Assembly: GCA_002717185.1 (NCBI GenBank)
Contig: PBDC01000081.1
Coordinates: 1 to 18,783 of the forward strand
DNA from: Rhodospirillaceae bacterium
GTDB taxonomy: Bacteria; Pseudomonadota; Alphaproteobacteria; UBA8366; GCA-2717185
DNA: 18,783 nucleotides
Direction: 5' to 3'
Both the position numbers and the translations under genes were made by a program. Below, piece by piece: positions 1 to 7,143 of this stretch. Below the pieces are notes generated by a model. The model did not search any database, was not told where the DNA came from, and saw only the letters and a list, made by a program, of their open reading frames with translations. Within the stretch, counting starts at the first letter, position 1; each line of letters starts with the position of its first letter.

Positions 1-2
1 TC

Positions 3-872
3 GACACCGCGAACGGCTACAACCAGGGTGAGTCCGAACGCATCGTCGGAAAACTGATAGCCAAAGATCGTGACGAGTGGGTGCTAGCGACTAAGGGTGC
101 CGCAAACCTAGGGCCAGGGTTGTACAGCCGAGGGATCAGCCGCAAAGCACTGATGAGGTTCCTCGACGACAGCCTTAAGCGGCTCGGCACCGATTATATT
201 GATCTCTACTACTTACATAAGGATGAAGAAGAGAAAGACCTTACGGAAACCATTGGCACGATGGGGGACATGATCCGGTCTGGCAAAATTCGTTATTGGG
301 GCCTGTCAAACTATCGCGGCTGGCGCCATGTGGAGGCGGTGCATATTGCTGACAAGCTAAATGTGCCAAGGCCAGCGGCAAGCCAACCCTATTATAACGC
401 CATGAACCGCCAGCCGGAGACCGAAATCCTCCCTGCCTGCGCCCATCACGGCATTGGCGTCGTTCCCTATTCTCCGCTCGCCCGCGGCGTGCTAACAGGC
501 AAGTATGACCCCAAAGCTACACCTGGCAAAAGCACTCGTGCCGGCCGAAATGACCGGCGCATCATGGAAACCGAGTTCCGATCCGAGTCACTGCGCTTGG
601 CACAGCGCATTAAAAAGCACGCCGAGAAACGTGGCATGACTGCTGCTGCCTTCGCCTTTCAATGGATTTTGAACAATAGCATTGTCACTAGCGCGCTCGC
701 CGGACCGCGCACCTTGGCACAATGGAAAAGCTATATCTCGGCGACAAAGCACAGCCTCACCGCAGCAGATGAAGCGCTTATCGATGGTATGGTTATATCT
801 GGTCATCCCTCGACCCCCGGCTATAACGATCCGCAATACGAAATCCTTGGCCGCCCAACGGAGAACGACTAA
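3..872 (+). CDS. Aldo/keto reductase, N-terminus cut by window edge
   Basis: NAD(P)H-dependent aldo/keto reductase, a cytosolic TIM-barrel enzyme that interconverts carbonyls and alcohols. The frame is open from base 3, so the start codon and roughly 50 residues lie before the window. All four residues of the family's catalytic tetrad are visible: Asp and Tyr in DTANGY at the very start, Lys in VLATKGA, and His in DLYYLHKDE. Other AKR signatures are SLKRLGTDYIDLYYLH, the RYWGLSNY segment, and SPLARGVLTGKY, typical of the yeast-aldehyde-reductase-like/YghZ-type branch. The stop TAA overlaps the ATG of the next gene by one base (TAATG), indicating translational coupling in a four-gene operon. 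The substrate is unknown; the company of an SDR and a CMD-like protein suggests a catabolic rather than housekeeping role (inference). Confidence 0.93.
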   Translation, partial: DTANGYNQGESERIVGKLIAKDRDEWVLATKGAANLGPGLYSRGISRKALMRFLDDSLKRLGTDYIDLYYLHKDEEEKDLTETIGTMGDMIRSGKIRYWGLSNYRGWRHVEAVHIADKLNVPRPAASQPYYNAMNRQPETEILPACAHHGIGVVPYSPLARGVLTGKYDPKATPGKSTRAGRNDRRIMETEFRSESLRLAQRIKKHAEKRGMTAAAFAFQWILNNSIVTSALAGPRTLAQWKSYISATKHSLTAADEALIDGMVISGHPSTPGYNDPQYEILGRPTEND

Positions 873-1435
873 TGGCCCGCTTGCCCTATCTCGACGAAAA
901 TGATTTGGACGATGATGACAAGGAAATCGTTAAGCGGCCGATCAACCTTAACCGCGCCCTAGCCCACAGCCCAGATGCAGCGCGTAAGTTTGGTGGTCTA
1001 GGCAATTACATCCGGTTCGGTAGCTCGCTCGACCCGCGCCTGCGCGAGATGGCAATTCTGCAGGTCGGTTATCTAACCAAGAGCCCTTACGAGTACAGTC
1101 ATCACCTAAAAATTGGCCGCGACTTTGGCGTGGCTGAAGCGGACGTGCTGGCAATCGAAACCGAGACCAAAGGTGGCAACAGTGGACTGTCAGAACTAGA
1201 CCGTTCGGTGCTGCGCGGCGCGCGCGAAATGACAGAACGGATGCAAGTCTCCGACGGCACCTATGCCGTATGGACAGAGCACCTGAGCGAAGCGCACATC
1301 GTCGACCTTGTCATGGTGATTGCTTTTTACAACGGCGTCGTGCGGCTGCTGGGCGCACTTGAAATCGACGTCGAGCCGGAATACGCCGCCGAACTTGAAA
1401 AACATCCGCTGCCAAAAAATAAGTTAGGAAAATAA
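872..1435 (+). CDS. Carboxymuconolactone decarboxylase (CMD/AhpD-like) family protein
   Basis: An all-helical CMD-family protein of 187 residues. The recognisable core is around residues 50-85: LDPRLREMAILQVGYLTKSPYEYSHH, where the E-x-x-x-H pair of the CMD fold (YEYSHH) is kept. The region SELDRSVLRGAREM followed by a helix ending in FYNGVVRLLGALEI is typical of the C-terminal half of these proteins. There is no CxxC pair, so an AhpD-like disulfide reductase or peroxidase role is unlikely. Other CMD-family members act as decarboxylases or have no known activity. The start ATG overlaps the upstream stop by one base, and GGAG lies eight bases before it. The next gene follows after ten bases. 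Family assignment is secure; the reaction is unknown. Confidence 0.88.
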   Translation: MARLPYLDENDLDDDDKEIVKRPINLNRALAHSPDAARKFGGLGNYIRFGSSLDPRLREMAILQVGYLTKSPYEYSHHLKIGRDFGVAEADVLAIETETKGGNSGLSELDRSVLRGAREMTERMQVSDGTYAVWTEHLSEAHIVDLVMVIAFYNGVVRLLGALEIDVEPEYAAELEKHPLPKNKLGK

Positions 1436-1445
1436 GGAATACATC

Positions 1446-2258
1446 ATGGGAGACCGTTTGAAAGATAAGATCGCCATCATCGTCGGAGCGGGACAAAGCC
1501 CAGGCCCAACCCCCGCCATCGGTAATGGCCGCGCCACCGCCATGTTGTTTGCGCGCGAGGGGGCGAAGGTGCTGGCCGTCGACCGATATCTGGAAGCAGC
1601 GCAGGAGACAGTCGACCTGATCTTGGGCGAGGGCGGTGAAGCAATGGCGCATTCCGCCGACGTCACCATTGAGGCGGATATGGAGGGGATGGTGACGGCC
1701 TGCACCGACCGATGGGGACGGATCGATGTACTGCACAACAATGTAGGGATCAGCGTCGAGGGCGGCGATGCGCCAGTCACCGAAATCACCACCGAAGCCT
1801 TTGACAAGATCGTCCAGGTCAATCTTCGGAGTATGATCTACGCCTGTAAGCATACTCTTCCGGTGATGCGTGGAGAGCAAAGTGGCGTCATCATCAACAT
1901 CTCCTCGATGGCCGCGATTTCAAGCTACCCCTGGGTCGGCTACAAGGCGACCAAGACAGCCATGGTCGAGCTGACCAGGCAGATCGCCTTCCAGAACGCG
2001 GAATACGGCATCCGGGCCAACGTCATCTTGCCCGGCAAAATGGATACACCCATGGCGGTCGACCGTCGGGCCGACGCATTCAGCCGGCCCCGTGAAGAAA
2101 TTGCGGCGGAACGCGATGCTACGGTTCCATTGCGTGGCAAAATGGGTACTGGCTGGGACGTGGCACACGCTGCCCTTTTCCTCTCCTCTGACGAAGCCGG
2201 CTTCATAACCGGCGTCACTTTGCCGGTCGATGGCGGCGCCAGCACCCGTGTAGGATAA
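1446..2258 (+). CDS. SDR-family NAD(P)-dependent oxidoreductase
   Basis: Classical short-chain dehydrogenase/reductase of 270 residues, the usual length, cytosolic and probably tetrameric. The C-terminus matches the family ending FITGVTLPVDGG. The cofactor motif at residues 14-30 is stretched: GAG, then QSPGPTPAI, then GNGRA, instead of the compact TGxxxGxG. The NNAG motif appears as NNVG (98-101), Asn126 sits in VNL, the catalytic Ser is 153/154 (NISS), and Tyr166 and Lys170 form YKATK. Asp46 after the second strand (LAVD) suggests NAD rather than NADP preference. AAGGA lies about eight bases before the ATG. It is third in the AKR-CMD-SDR operon. It probably oxidises a secondary alcohol or hydroxyacyl intermediate; the substrate cannot be told. 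Confidence 0.93.
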   Translation: MGDRLKDKIAIIVGAGQSPGPTPAIGNGRATAMLFAREGAKVLAVDRYLEAAQETVDLILGEGGEAMAHSADVTIEADMEGMVTACTDRWGRIDVLHNNVGISVEGGDAPVTEITTEAFDKIVQVNLRSMIYACKHTLPVMRGEQSGVIINISSMAAISSYPWVGYKATKTAMVELTRQIAFQNAEYGIRANVILPGKMDTPMAVDRRADAFSRPREEIAAERDATVPLRGKMGTGWDVAHAALFLSSDEAGFITGVTLPVDGGASTRVG

Positions 2259-2289
2259 GAGCAACCGTGAACGATTAGGAGGCACCACG

Positions 2290-2784
2290 ATGAATACCAA
2301 CGACGTTCCAATCCTGGTAAGACGAGAAATCGAAGCACGCATCGCCGGGCCCCTAATCAAGGCTTTCATGAAAAAATTTGGGCGCGAGGAGACCATTGCC
2401 GTCGCCTCCGAAGTGATCCTGAATTTGGCTGAGGAATCGGGTCAGCAGCTTGCCGAGCGCTGCGGCGGAAACTCCCTTGAGCATCTGTCGAACGGCACCG
2501 GTCAATGGTCAGCTGGTGGCGCCCTAAAACGCGACGTGCTGGAGAAGACGAATAGCAAATACAATTACAACATCGTCCGTTGTAAGTATGCGGAAATGTA
2601 CAAGGAGCTTGGCCTGGAAGAGCTCGGCTTCATCTTTTCGTGCGGACGCGACGGCAAGATGTTTGGTGGCTTCAATCCCAACATCAAGTTTGAACGCACG
2701 CAGACAATCATGCAAGGCGCCGATTATTGTGACTTCCGGCTGTCACTCGAGGTCGCTGACACTCCATCTCCCAGCGAGAATTAA
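2290..2784 (+). CDS. L-2-amino-thiazoline-4-carboxylate (ATC) hydrolase-like protein
   Basis: A 164-residue cytosolic protein that I assign to the ATC hydrolase family (Pfam ATC_hydrolase). The founding member opens the thiazoline ring of ATC during bacterial L-cysteine production from DL-ATC. The diagnostic part is the C-terminal half: YNYNIVRCKYAEMYKELG (91-108), a Cys at 118, Asp121, then FNPNIKFERTQTIMQG and YCDFR (Cys147, Asp148, Arg150). The N-terminal half is helical with no recognised motif. A strong AGGAGG lies eight bases before the ATG, and the gene is 31 bases after the SDR, so it closes the operon. Most proteins of this family are uncharacterised and many sit in catabolic clusters unrelated to cysteine, so true ATC hydrolysis is only one possibility. 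The sequence after the stop turns non-coding. Confidence 0.72.
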   Translation: MNTNDVPILVRREIEARIAGPLIKAFMKKFGREETIAVASEVILNLAEESGQQLAERCGGNSLEHLSNGTGQWSAGGALKRDVLEKTNSKYNYNIVRCKYAEMYKELGLEELGFIFSCGRDGKMFGGFNPNIKFERTQTIMQGADYCDFRLSLEVADTPSPSEN

Positions 2785-3323
2785 TCGGAAAGCGCGCAAA
2801 CAGCGATCTCTTAGGCGTATCACTTCGATAATTTGGATCCCAGTTGTGCTGTGCAGCATGCCGCCGGGCCTGCAAGAGGAACCGGCGGGGTCATTAACTC
2901 GCCAAAAAGTATGACCTCCCGGAATCGTACAGCATATCAGCCCACAGCTATCGGTGCTATCGATATGGGAGCCGATCGGCCAGGGCAGGGTGCGAGTAAT
3001 GGCCATCTATCCGAGATTTACACGCGAAACAATTGCGACCACGACCACGGAACGGCGGCCTCCTCTATATCGACACTCAGGCCTGCACCTCACGGGCACC
3101 TGTTCACGCATCCCTGTATCCAATAAATCACAAGGGCGGCTGCCAGAAAGGATGGGAAATCCTGCTATTTGTGTCTTTCAAATGCGGCGGCGACGCCGAT
3201 GCCGATACACCGCGCCTTGACATAATTTCCGCTTTTGTAGCCGTTCAAGAACAAACCAGGGGTTGTACGAAGCTACTTTTCATCGCAGCTTGCTTTTCCA
3301 ATCTTTGTTACGGGAAACGGAAT
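2785..3323. other. Intergenic gap, no supported gene
   Basis: About 540 bases between the operon end and the decarboxylase-like gene. Open frames exist on both strands, but their translations are rich in Arg, Thr, His and Cys with no family-like pattern, no convincing Shine-Dalgarno site and no third-position bias. The open frame of the next gene runs back to 3033, but its first ~97 codons do not resemble the family and are probably untranslated leader. No strong terminator or promoter was found. The stretch could be a decayed gene, but I cannot identify one. Confidence 0.5.
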
Positions 3324-4127
3324 TTGATTTTACAAAACGATAATTGGGGTGATCGCGCCCGTATCGGGATGTTCATCGTCGGCAGCGAAGCGGTGCCGGA
3401 GGCCGAGTGGTGGGCTATGCTACCATCGGGTATCTCGGTACACGCGGCGCGCATCACCGCAGCGACACCCTGGGCAACCTGGCGGGAGGACCGCAAGTCC
3501 GTCTTGCTATCGGACGACCTTACGCGGGGAGCCACTCAATTCGCATCCATGCGTCTCTCTGCAGTGGTCATCGGACACAGTTCCAGCAGCTTCGTTGGCG
3601 GCAAGGGCTGGGACGCGGCAGCGTTGAACGCACTATCGGAAGTTGTCGGGCCAGACATCCCCGTCACGACAAATGGCCTGGACACAATGGCAGCGTTGAA
3701 CGCATTAGGGGTAAAGCGACCCTTTCTCGTCCTACCGCCTTGGTTTAATGATGTAACGGTGGCAGCCGGCGTCCGATACCTTGAGGATCATGAATTAGCC
3801 CCCGCGGGTTATCTAAGCTATGACCCAGGTGCGAATTGGCGTGACGTCCTGCCAAGCGAAATGTATCCACGCGGCTTGGGTTTCGTCCAAGAGATTGAGC
3901 CTTTGCACGACCAAATATTGGCCAGCTGCCCAACGTACGCGGATAGCGTCCTGATCGCTGGTACAGGCTTTCGCTGTGTAGCGATTTTGGAATCGCTAGA
4001 AGAAGCGCTGGGTCGCCCTGTTATCTCAGCCAACCAGTCCAGCCTTTGGCATTGTTTAAACTTGGCCGGCGTCCATACCGTAATTTCGGGATACGGAAAC
4101 CTTCTGCGAAACCAGAGCGGTAATTGA
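3324..4127 (+). CDS. Arylmalonate decarboxylase / maleate isomerase-like protein (Asp/Glu racemase superfamily), catalytic cysteines absent
   Basis: A protein of about 267 residues with the two-lobed Asp/Glu racemase fold, closest in pattern to arylmalonate decarboxylase and maleate cis-trans isomerase. Visible marks are RIGMFIVGSEAVPEAEWW near the start, SAVVIGHSSSSFVGG (80-93), IPVTTNGLDTMAALNALGVKRPFLVLPPW, and the ending SLEEALGRPVISANQSSLWHCLNLAG. Enzymes of this group use a Cys at the first loop, the second loop, or both. Here the first position is His85 and the second aligns with Gly213; a Cys (218) lies five residues later. The start is uncertain: the open frame goes back to 3033, but similarity begins near residue 10 of the TTG start at 3324, and ATG at 3369 would cut the first strand. 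No strong ribosome site supports any choice. It may decarboxylate or isomerise a dicarboxylate by a non-cysteine mechanism (inference). Confidence 0.75.
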   Translation: MILQNDNWGDRARIGMFIVGSEAVPEAEWWAMLPSGISVHAARITAATPWATWREDRKSVLLSDDLTRGATQFASMRLSAVVIGHSSSSFVGGKGWDAAALNALSEVVGPDIPVTTNGLDTMAALNALGVKRPFLVLPPWFNDVTVAAGVRYLEDHELAPAGYLSYDPGANWRDVLPSEMYPRGLGFVQEIEPLHDQILASCPTYADSVLIAGTGFRCVAILESLEEALGRPVISANQSSLWHCLNLAGVHTVISGYGNLLRNQSGN

Positions 4128-4547
4128 CCATCCGCCGCTGCGATCATTTCTCCCTTTAAAGATCAGAGCGCCTACATAACACCGGGTCAACCGGTTGGAC
4201 GTCGGAAAATCGAGGGAACCATGCCGGGCAATGCCAGTGCGATAGTCAGCTAACGTGTGCCGGAGCGGCTAGAGACTGCTGTCCCAGACCGCGGGGAAAC
4301 ACGGAATATCAACCGCTTCCTAGCGGAGCGCCGCGATACTGCGAGTTCTTGTTAGGGGAAGGCTTTATATCATGTCACGACCAAACCTATGGTGATCGTT
4401 GCGAGCCAGTAATGCCGTGCACTGTTCGGTTGCAGTCCACAATCACTTTGGAAAAACGCCGCCACATTCTAATGTCTTTTCCGGTTTACAATCGTGGCCG
4501 GCCTCTTGTTTTTCCTGTCGCAAAACCACTTTAGAGGAGACCACACC
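4128..4547. other. Intergenic/leader region upstream of the CoA transferase
   Basis: About 420 bases with no supported gene; short plus-strand frames at 4349-4596 lack family pattern and overlap the true CoA transferase start. It contains a perfect 10-base palindrome (4188-4197) and a small hairpin, CCGCT/AGCGG, near 4316-4329. A promoter for the CoA transferase is expected here, but no convincing -35/-10 pair was found. Confidence 0.5.
4188..4197. promoter_or_regulatory. Perfect palindrome, possible operator
   Basis: CAACCGGTTG reads the same on both strands. It sits about 60 bases after the decarboxylase-like gene and 350 bases before the CoA transferase start. Palindromes of this type are common half-sites for dimeric repressors, but a 10-mer alone can arise by chance and no second copy was noticed in the window. 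Confidence 0.2.
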
Positions 4548-5732
4548 ATGGGCGCGCTTGACGGCATCAAAATTCTCGACCTTAGCCGCGTTTTAGCTGG
4601 GCCGTTCTGCGGTCAGATGCTCGCCGACAATGGCGCGGAGGTAATCAAGGTCGAAGCCCCGGGCGGCGATTTAAACCGGGGCTTTCCCTACGCCCTTGGC
4701 GACGGCCAGACCTCCAACTGGCTGGCCGTAAACCGCGGCAAGAAAGACATCACCCTCAATCTAAAATCGCCAAAGGCCCGAAGACTACTGGATGCGCTAA
4801 TCGGCAAGGTCGACGTAGTGATTCAGAGCTTTTTGCCTGACACCGCAGAAAAACTCGGCGTCGGCTACGACCGGCTGCGCGAGCTCAACCCGGATATTAT
4901 CTACTGCTCAATCTCAGGCTACGGCGCAAAGGGACCGTTACGCAACAAGCCGGGGTACGACACTATGGTTGCAGCCTACGCCGGCCTGTTCGCCTTAACG
5001 GGCGAACCCGATAGGCCGCCGGTGCGGCTTGGTGTCGCCGCCATCGACATGTCTACCGGAATGCTGGCCTATAGCGGAATCGTCAGTGCCTTGCTGGTGC
5101 GCGAACGCGGCGCGGGTGGGCAGCGGGTCGACGCGTCCTTGTTGGAATCTGGTGTCACTCTGCTGGGGTACCAAGGCGTTGCCTGGACTGCCGGCGGCGT
5201 ACTTGTCGAACGTGAAGGTGCGGGGTTCAACCGGATCTCCCCCTATGGTGTATACCGCGCACGGGATGGAGAACTCCTGGTTGGCGCGCCGTCAGACGCC
5301 ATGTGGGCGAAGCTATGCGGAGTACTAGGCGCGTCTCATCTCATGAACGACCCGCGCTACGCATCAAACGAGACACGATGCCAACATGATGAAGCGCTGC
5401 GAGGTGATCTGGAGACGTTACTCGCCATCGCAGACGTGAGAACTTGGACTGACCGATTGGAGACAGCAGGCGTTGCGACGGCGCCGATGAACCGGCTGGA
5501 TCAGGTGCTACAGGATGAGCAAGTCCTAGCCAACGACATGGTAGTCCCCGCAGCCCTTCCTGACGGCTCCACGGTCAATCTGCTGGGCCTTCCCTTCAAA
5601 CTGTCTGGCACACCAGGACAACCGGGCGCGGCACCGCCAGAACCCGGCCAACACAATGAGATGGTGTTAGTCGAAATGCTGGGGTTATCGCCGAATGAAA
5701 TTCGGGAGCTGCAAGACGAAGGCGCGATCTAA
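4548..5732 (+). CDS. Class III CoA transferase (CaiB/BaiF family)
   Basis: A 394-residue class III (CaiB/BaiF, formyl-CoA-transferase type) enzyme that moves CoA from a donor thioester to a carboxylic acid; family members are interlocked dimers. The N-terminus GIKILDLSRVLAGPFCGQMLADNGAEVIKVE is the family signature. Further marks are NRGKKDITLNLK, YCSISGYGAKGP, KPGYDTMVAAYAGLFALTGE, and the nucleophile Asp167 in AAIDMSTGM, matching Asp169 of formyl-CoA transferase. The ending ...EMLGLSPNEIRELQDEGAI is also typical. ATG 4548 is chosen because AGGAGA lies seven bases upstream and the family sequence starts at once; a GTG 54 bases earlier is in frame but has no support. The 3' end faces the minus-strand oxidase with only ten bases between stops. 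It probably activates the pathway acid; the acid is unknown. Confidence 0.95.
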   Translation: MGALDGIKILDLSRVLAGPFCGQMLADNGAEVIKVEAPGGDLNRGFPYALGDGQTSNWLAVNRGKKDITLNLKSPKARRLLDALIGKVDVVIQSFLPDTAEKLGVGYDRLRELNPDIIYCSISGYGAKGPLRNKPGYDTMVAAYAGLFALTGEPDRPPVRLGVAAIDMSTGMLAYSGIVSALLVRERGAGGQRVDASLLESGVTLLGYQGVAWTAGGVLVEREGAGFNRISPYGVYRARDGELLVGAPSDAMWAKLCGVLGASHLMNDPRYASNETRCQHDEALRGDLETLLAIADVRTWTDRLETAGVATAPMNRLDQVLQDEQVLANDMVVPAALPDGSTVNLLGLPFKLSGTPGQPGAAPPEPGQHNEMVLVEMLGLSPNEIRELQDEGAI

Positions 5733-5742
5733 CCCACTAGAA

Positions 5743-7005
5743 CTAAAAATCTTGCTGCCGATAGGCGTTTGCGTGGCGCACTGTGACGCTGCGCAAGTCG
5801 CCCACCGCAGCGCAGCCCAACTGGCCCAGCGTCGCGCTGAGTTCCTCTTGGAATAAATCGATTAGGTGCCCTGGGCCTTGTTCGCCCAACGCCCCCAAGC
5901 TCCAAAGGAAAGCCTTTCCAGCAAACGCAGCATCCGCTCCGCGGGCCACCCCCCGCGCGACATCTACGCCAGAACGCACGCCGCTGTCGACGATGATCGT
6001 CGCCTTTCCGCCAACCTGAGCCGCGATCGCTGGCAGCACATCGATGGATGCAGGAAGTGCATCGATCTGGCGGCCGCCGTGATTGGTTACATGTAGACCA
6101 TCGATACCAAGCGCGATCGCTCTTTCGGCATCTTCTGGATGCAGCACGCCTTTCAACAGTAGTGGTCCCTCCCATGCGTCTCGGTAGCGGCTTATCTCGT
6201 CCCAGGTAAACGCCCCACCACTCTCCCGTCGCATAAAGGCAGCAGCGTCCGCAAAGCTCGTCTTACCGTCCATATAAGGACGCAGGCTAGCAAAGCGAGG
6301 GATGCCATTACGCACCATCGACAGCAACCAGGGCAGCGACGTCATCGCATCGAGACGTAGACGATTGGTCAGGCGAAAAGGATTAACGATACCGCTTTTC
6401 ACCTCGCGCGGCCGGGTTGTTCGCACCGGCGTATCCCATGTCAGTACGAGCGCCTGAACGCCAACCGCTTTGGCGCGGCGCACCAAATCAAGACCTATTC
6501 GGTGCTCATCACGGGCAAAACGATAAAGCTGCAGCCACAGGACATCCGGGGCCAGTTCAATCGCCCGCTCAATGGTGACAGCAGATAAAACGCCGATCGT
6601 GTAGGGGATACGTGCAGCTTGCGCCGCCCGTGCAAGGAAGACCTCGGCCCCTGGATACGCGGTGCCAGGTCCGCCTATGGGCGAAATGCCGAACGGCGCT
6701 GCATAGGGCCGTCCAAATAGTGTGGTGTCTGTCGGCGGTGGTGAGACTACTTGGCCATAGCGTGGTACCAACTCAATGGCATCGAAGGCTTTCCAGTTGC
6801 GGTCAATCCCCGTATCAGCACCAGCACCACCATCGAGATATTCGAAGGCAAAGCGCGGCAGCCGCCGCTGCGCACGTGCACGCATATCGAGCACTGTGGG
6901 ATAACGCTGTTTCAGGGCTCGTTTTGCCGCCACCTGATCCCCGCCTAGCCAATTGCCTGTGACCGTCTCAACCGATGACTTCGATGGGGATATCTTGTCG
7001 AGCAT
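5743..7005 (-). CDS. FMN-dependent alpha-hydroxy-acid oxidizing protein
   Basis: A 420-residue member of the FMN-dependent glycolate oxidase/L-lactate dehydrogenase/lactate 2-monooxygenase family. It oxidises a 2-hydroxy acid to the 2-oxo acid. Conserved sites: the RFAFEYLDGGAG segment with Tyr56, QLYRF with Tyr161, LTWDTPV with Asp191, the FMN lysine in LLLKGV (Lys285), catalytic His309 and Arg312 in TNHGGRQ, and the FMN phosphate loop DSGVRSG (340-346) followed by GADAAFAGKAFLW. About 30 residues precede the usual family start, so a downstream start is possible, but ATG 7005 has GGAA a few bases before it. No signal peptide or membrane segment is seen. It is transcribed divergently from the Rieske gene across about 127 bases, so a shared control region is likely. 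Family enzymes are normally specific for the L (S) isomer. Confidence 0.94.
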   Translation of the reverse strand: MLDKISPSKSSVETVTGNWLGGDQVAAKRALKQRYPTVLDMRARAQRRLPRFAFEYLDGGAGADTGIDRNWKAFDAIELVPRYGQVVSPPPTDTTLFGRPYAAPFGISPIGGPGTAYPGAEVFLARAAQAARIPYTIGVLSAVTIERAIELAPDVLWLQLYRFARDEHRIGLDLVRRAKAVGVQALVLTWDTPVRTTRPREVKSGIVNPFRLTNRLRLDAMTSLPWLLSMVRNGIPRFASLRPYMDGKTSFADAAAFMRRESGGAFTWDEISRYRDAWEGPLLLKGVLHPEDAERAIALGIDGLHVTNHGGRQIDALPASIDVLPAIAAQVGGKATIIVDSGVRSGVDVARGVARGADAAFAGKAFLWSLGALGEQGPGHLIDLFQEELSATLGQLGCAAVGDLRSVTVRHANAYRQQDF

Positions 7006-7102
7006 AATCGTGTTCCGAAACCCTAATATGCGCTTTCGATTCAGAGTGTAACCGGCGACACCGCTGCTCTCGAATCCTTCGGGCCCACCAGTGGCGGTTT
7101 AG

Positions 7103-7143
7103 TTGACATGCAGAAAAGGACGAGGTGACAATATGGGTATAAT
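7103..7143 (+). promoter_or_regulatory. Candidate promoter elements before the Rieske gene
   Basis: TTGACA (7103-7108) is a perfect -35 match. GACAAT (7127-7132) follows after 18 bases and matches the -10 consensus at four of six positions. A perfect TATAAT (7138-7143) is also present but lies 29 bases from the TTGACA. A start of transcription near 7139 would favour translation from the second ATG at 7160, which has its own AGGGAG. This is pattern reading only; sigma-factor usage in the host is unknown. Confidence 0.35.

Noticed and set aside
1311..1880. Long minus-strand frame of 189 codons opposite the CMD and SDR genes
   Set aside because: It is a shadow of the well-supported plus-strand genes, with an Arg/His/Cys-rich translation and no family match.
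3033..3323. In-frame upstream extension of the decarboxylase-like gene by 97 codons
   Set aside because: The extension is rich in Arg, Cys and Thr, has no family similarity and no ribosome site; superfamily members begin just before the RIGMFIV strand.
3617..3704. Exact 16-base direct repeat (3617-3632 and 3689-3704) inside the decarboxylase-like gene
   Set aside because: Both copies are in frame and encode the same short Ala-Ala-Leu-Asn-Ala run at two helices; no further repeat unit or mobile-element feature accompanies them.
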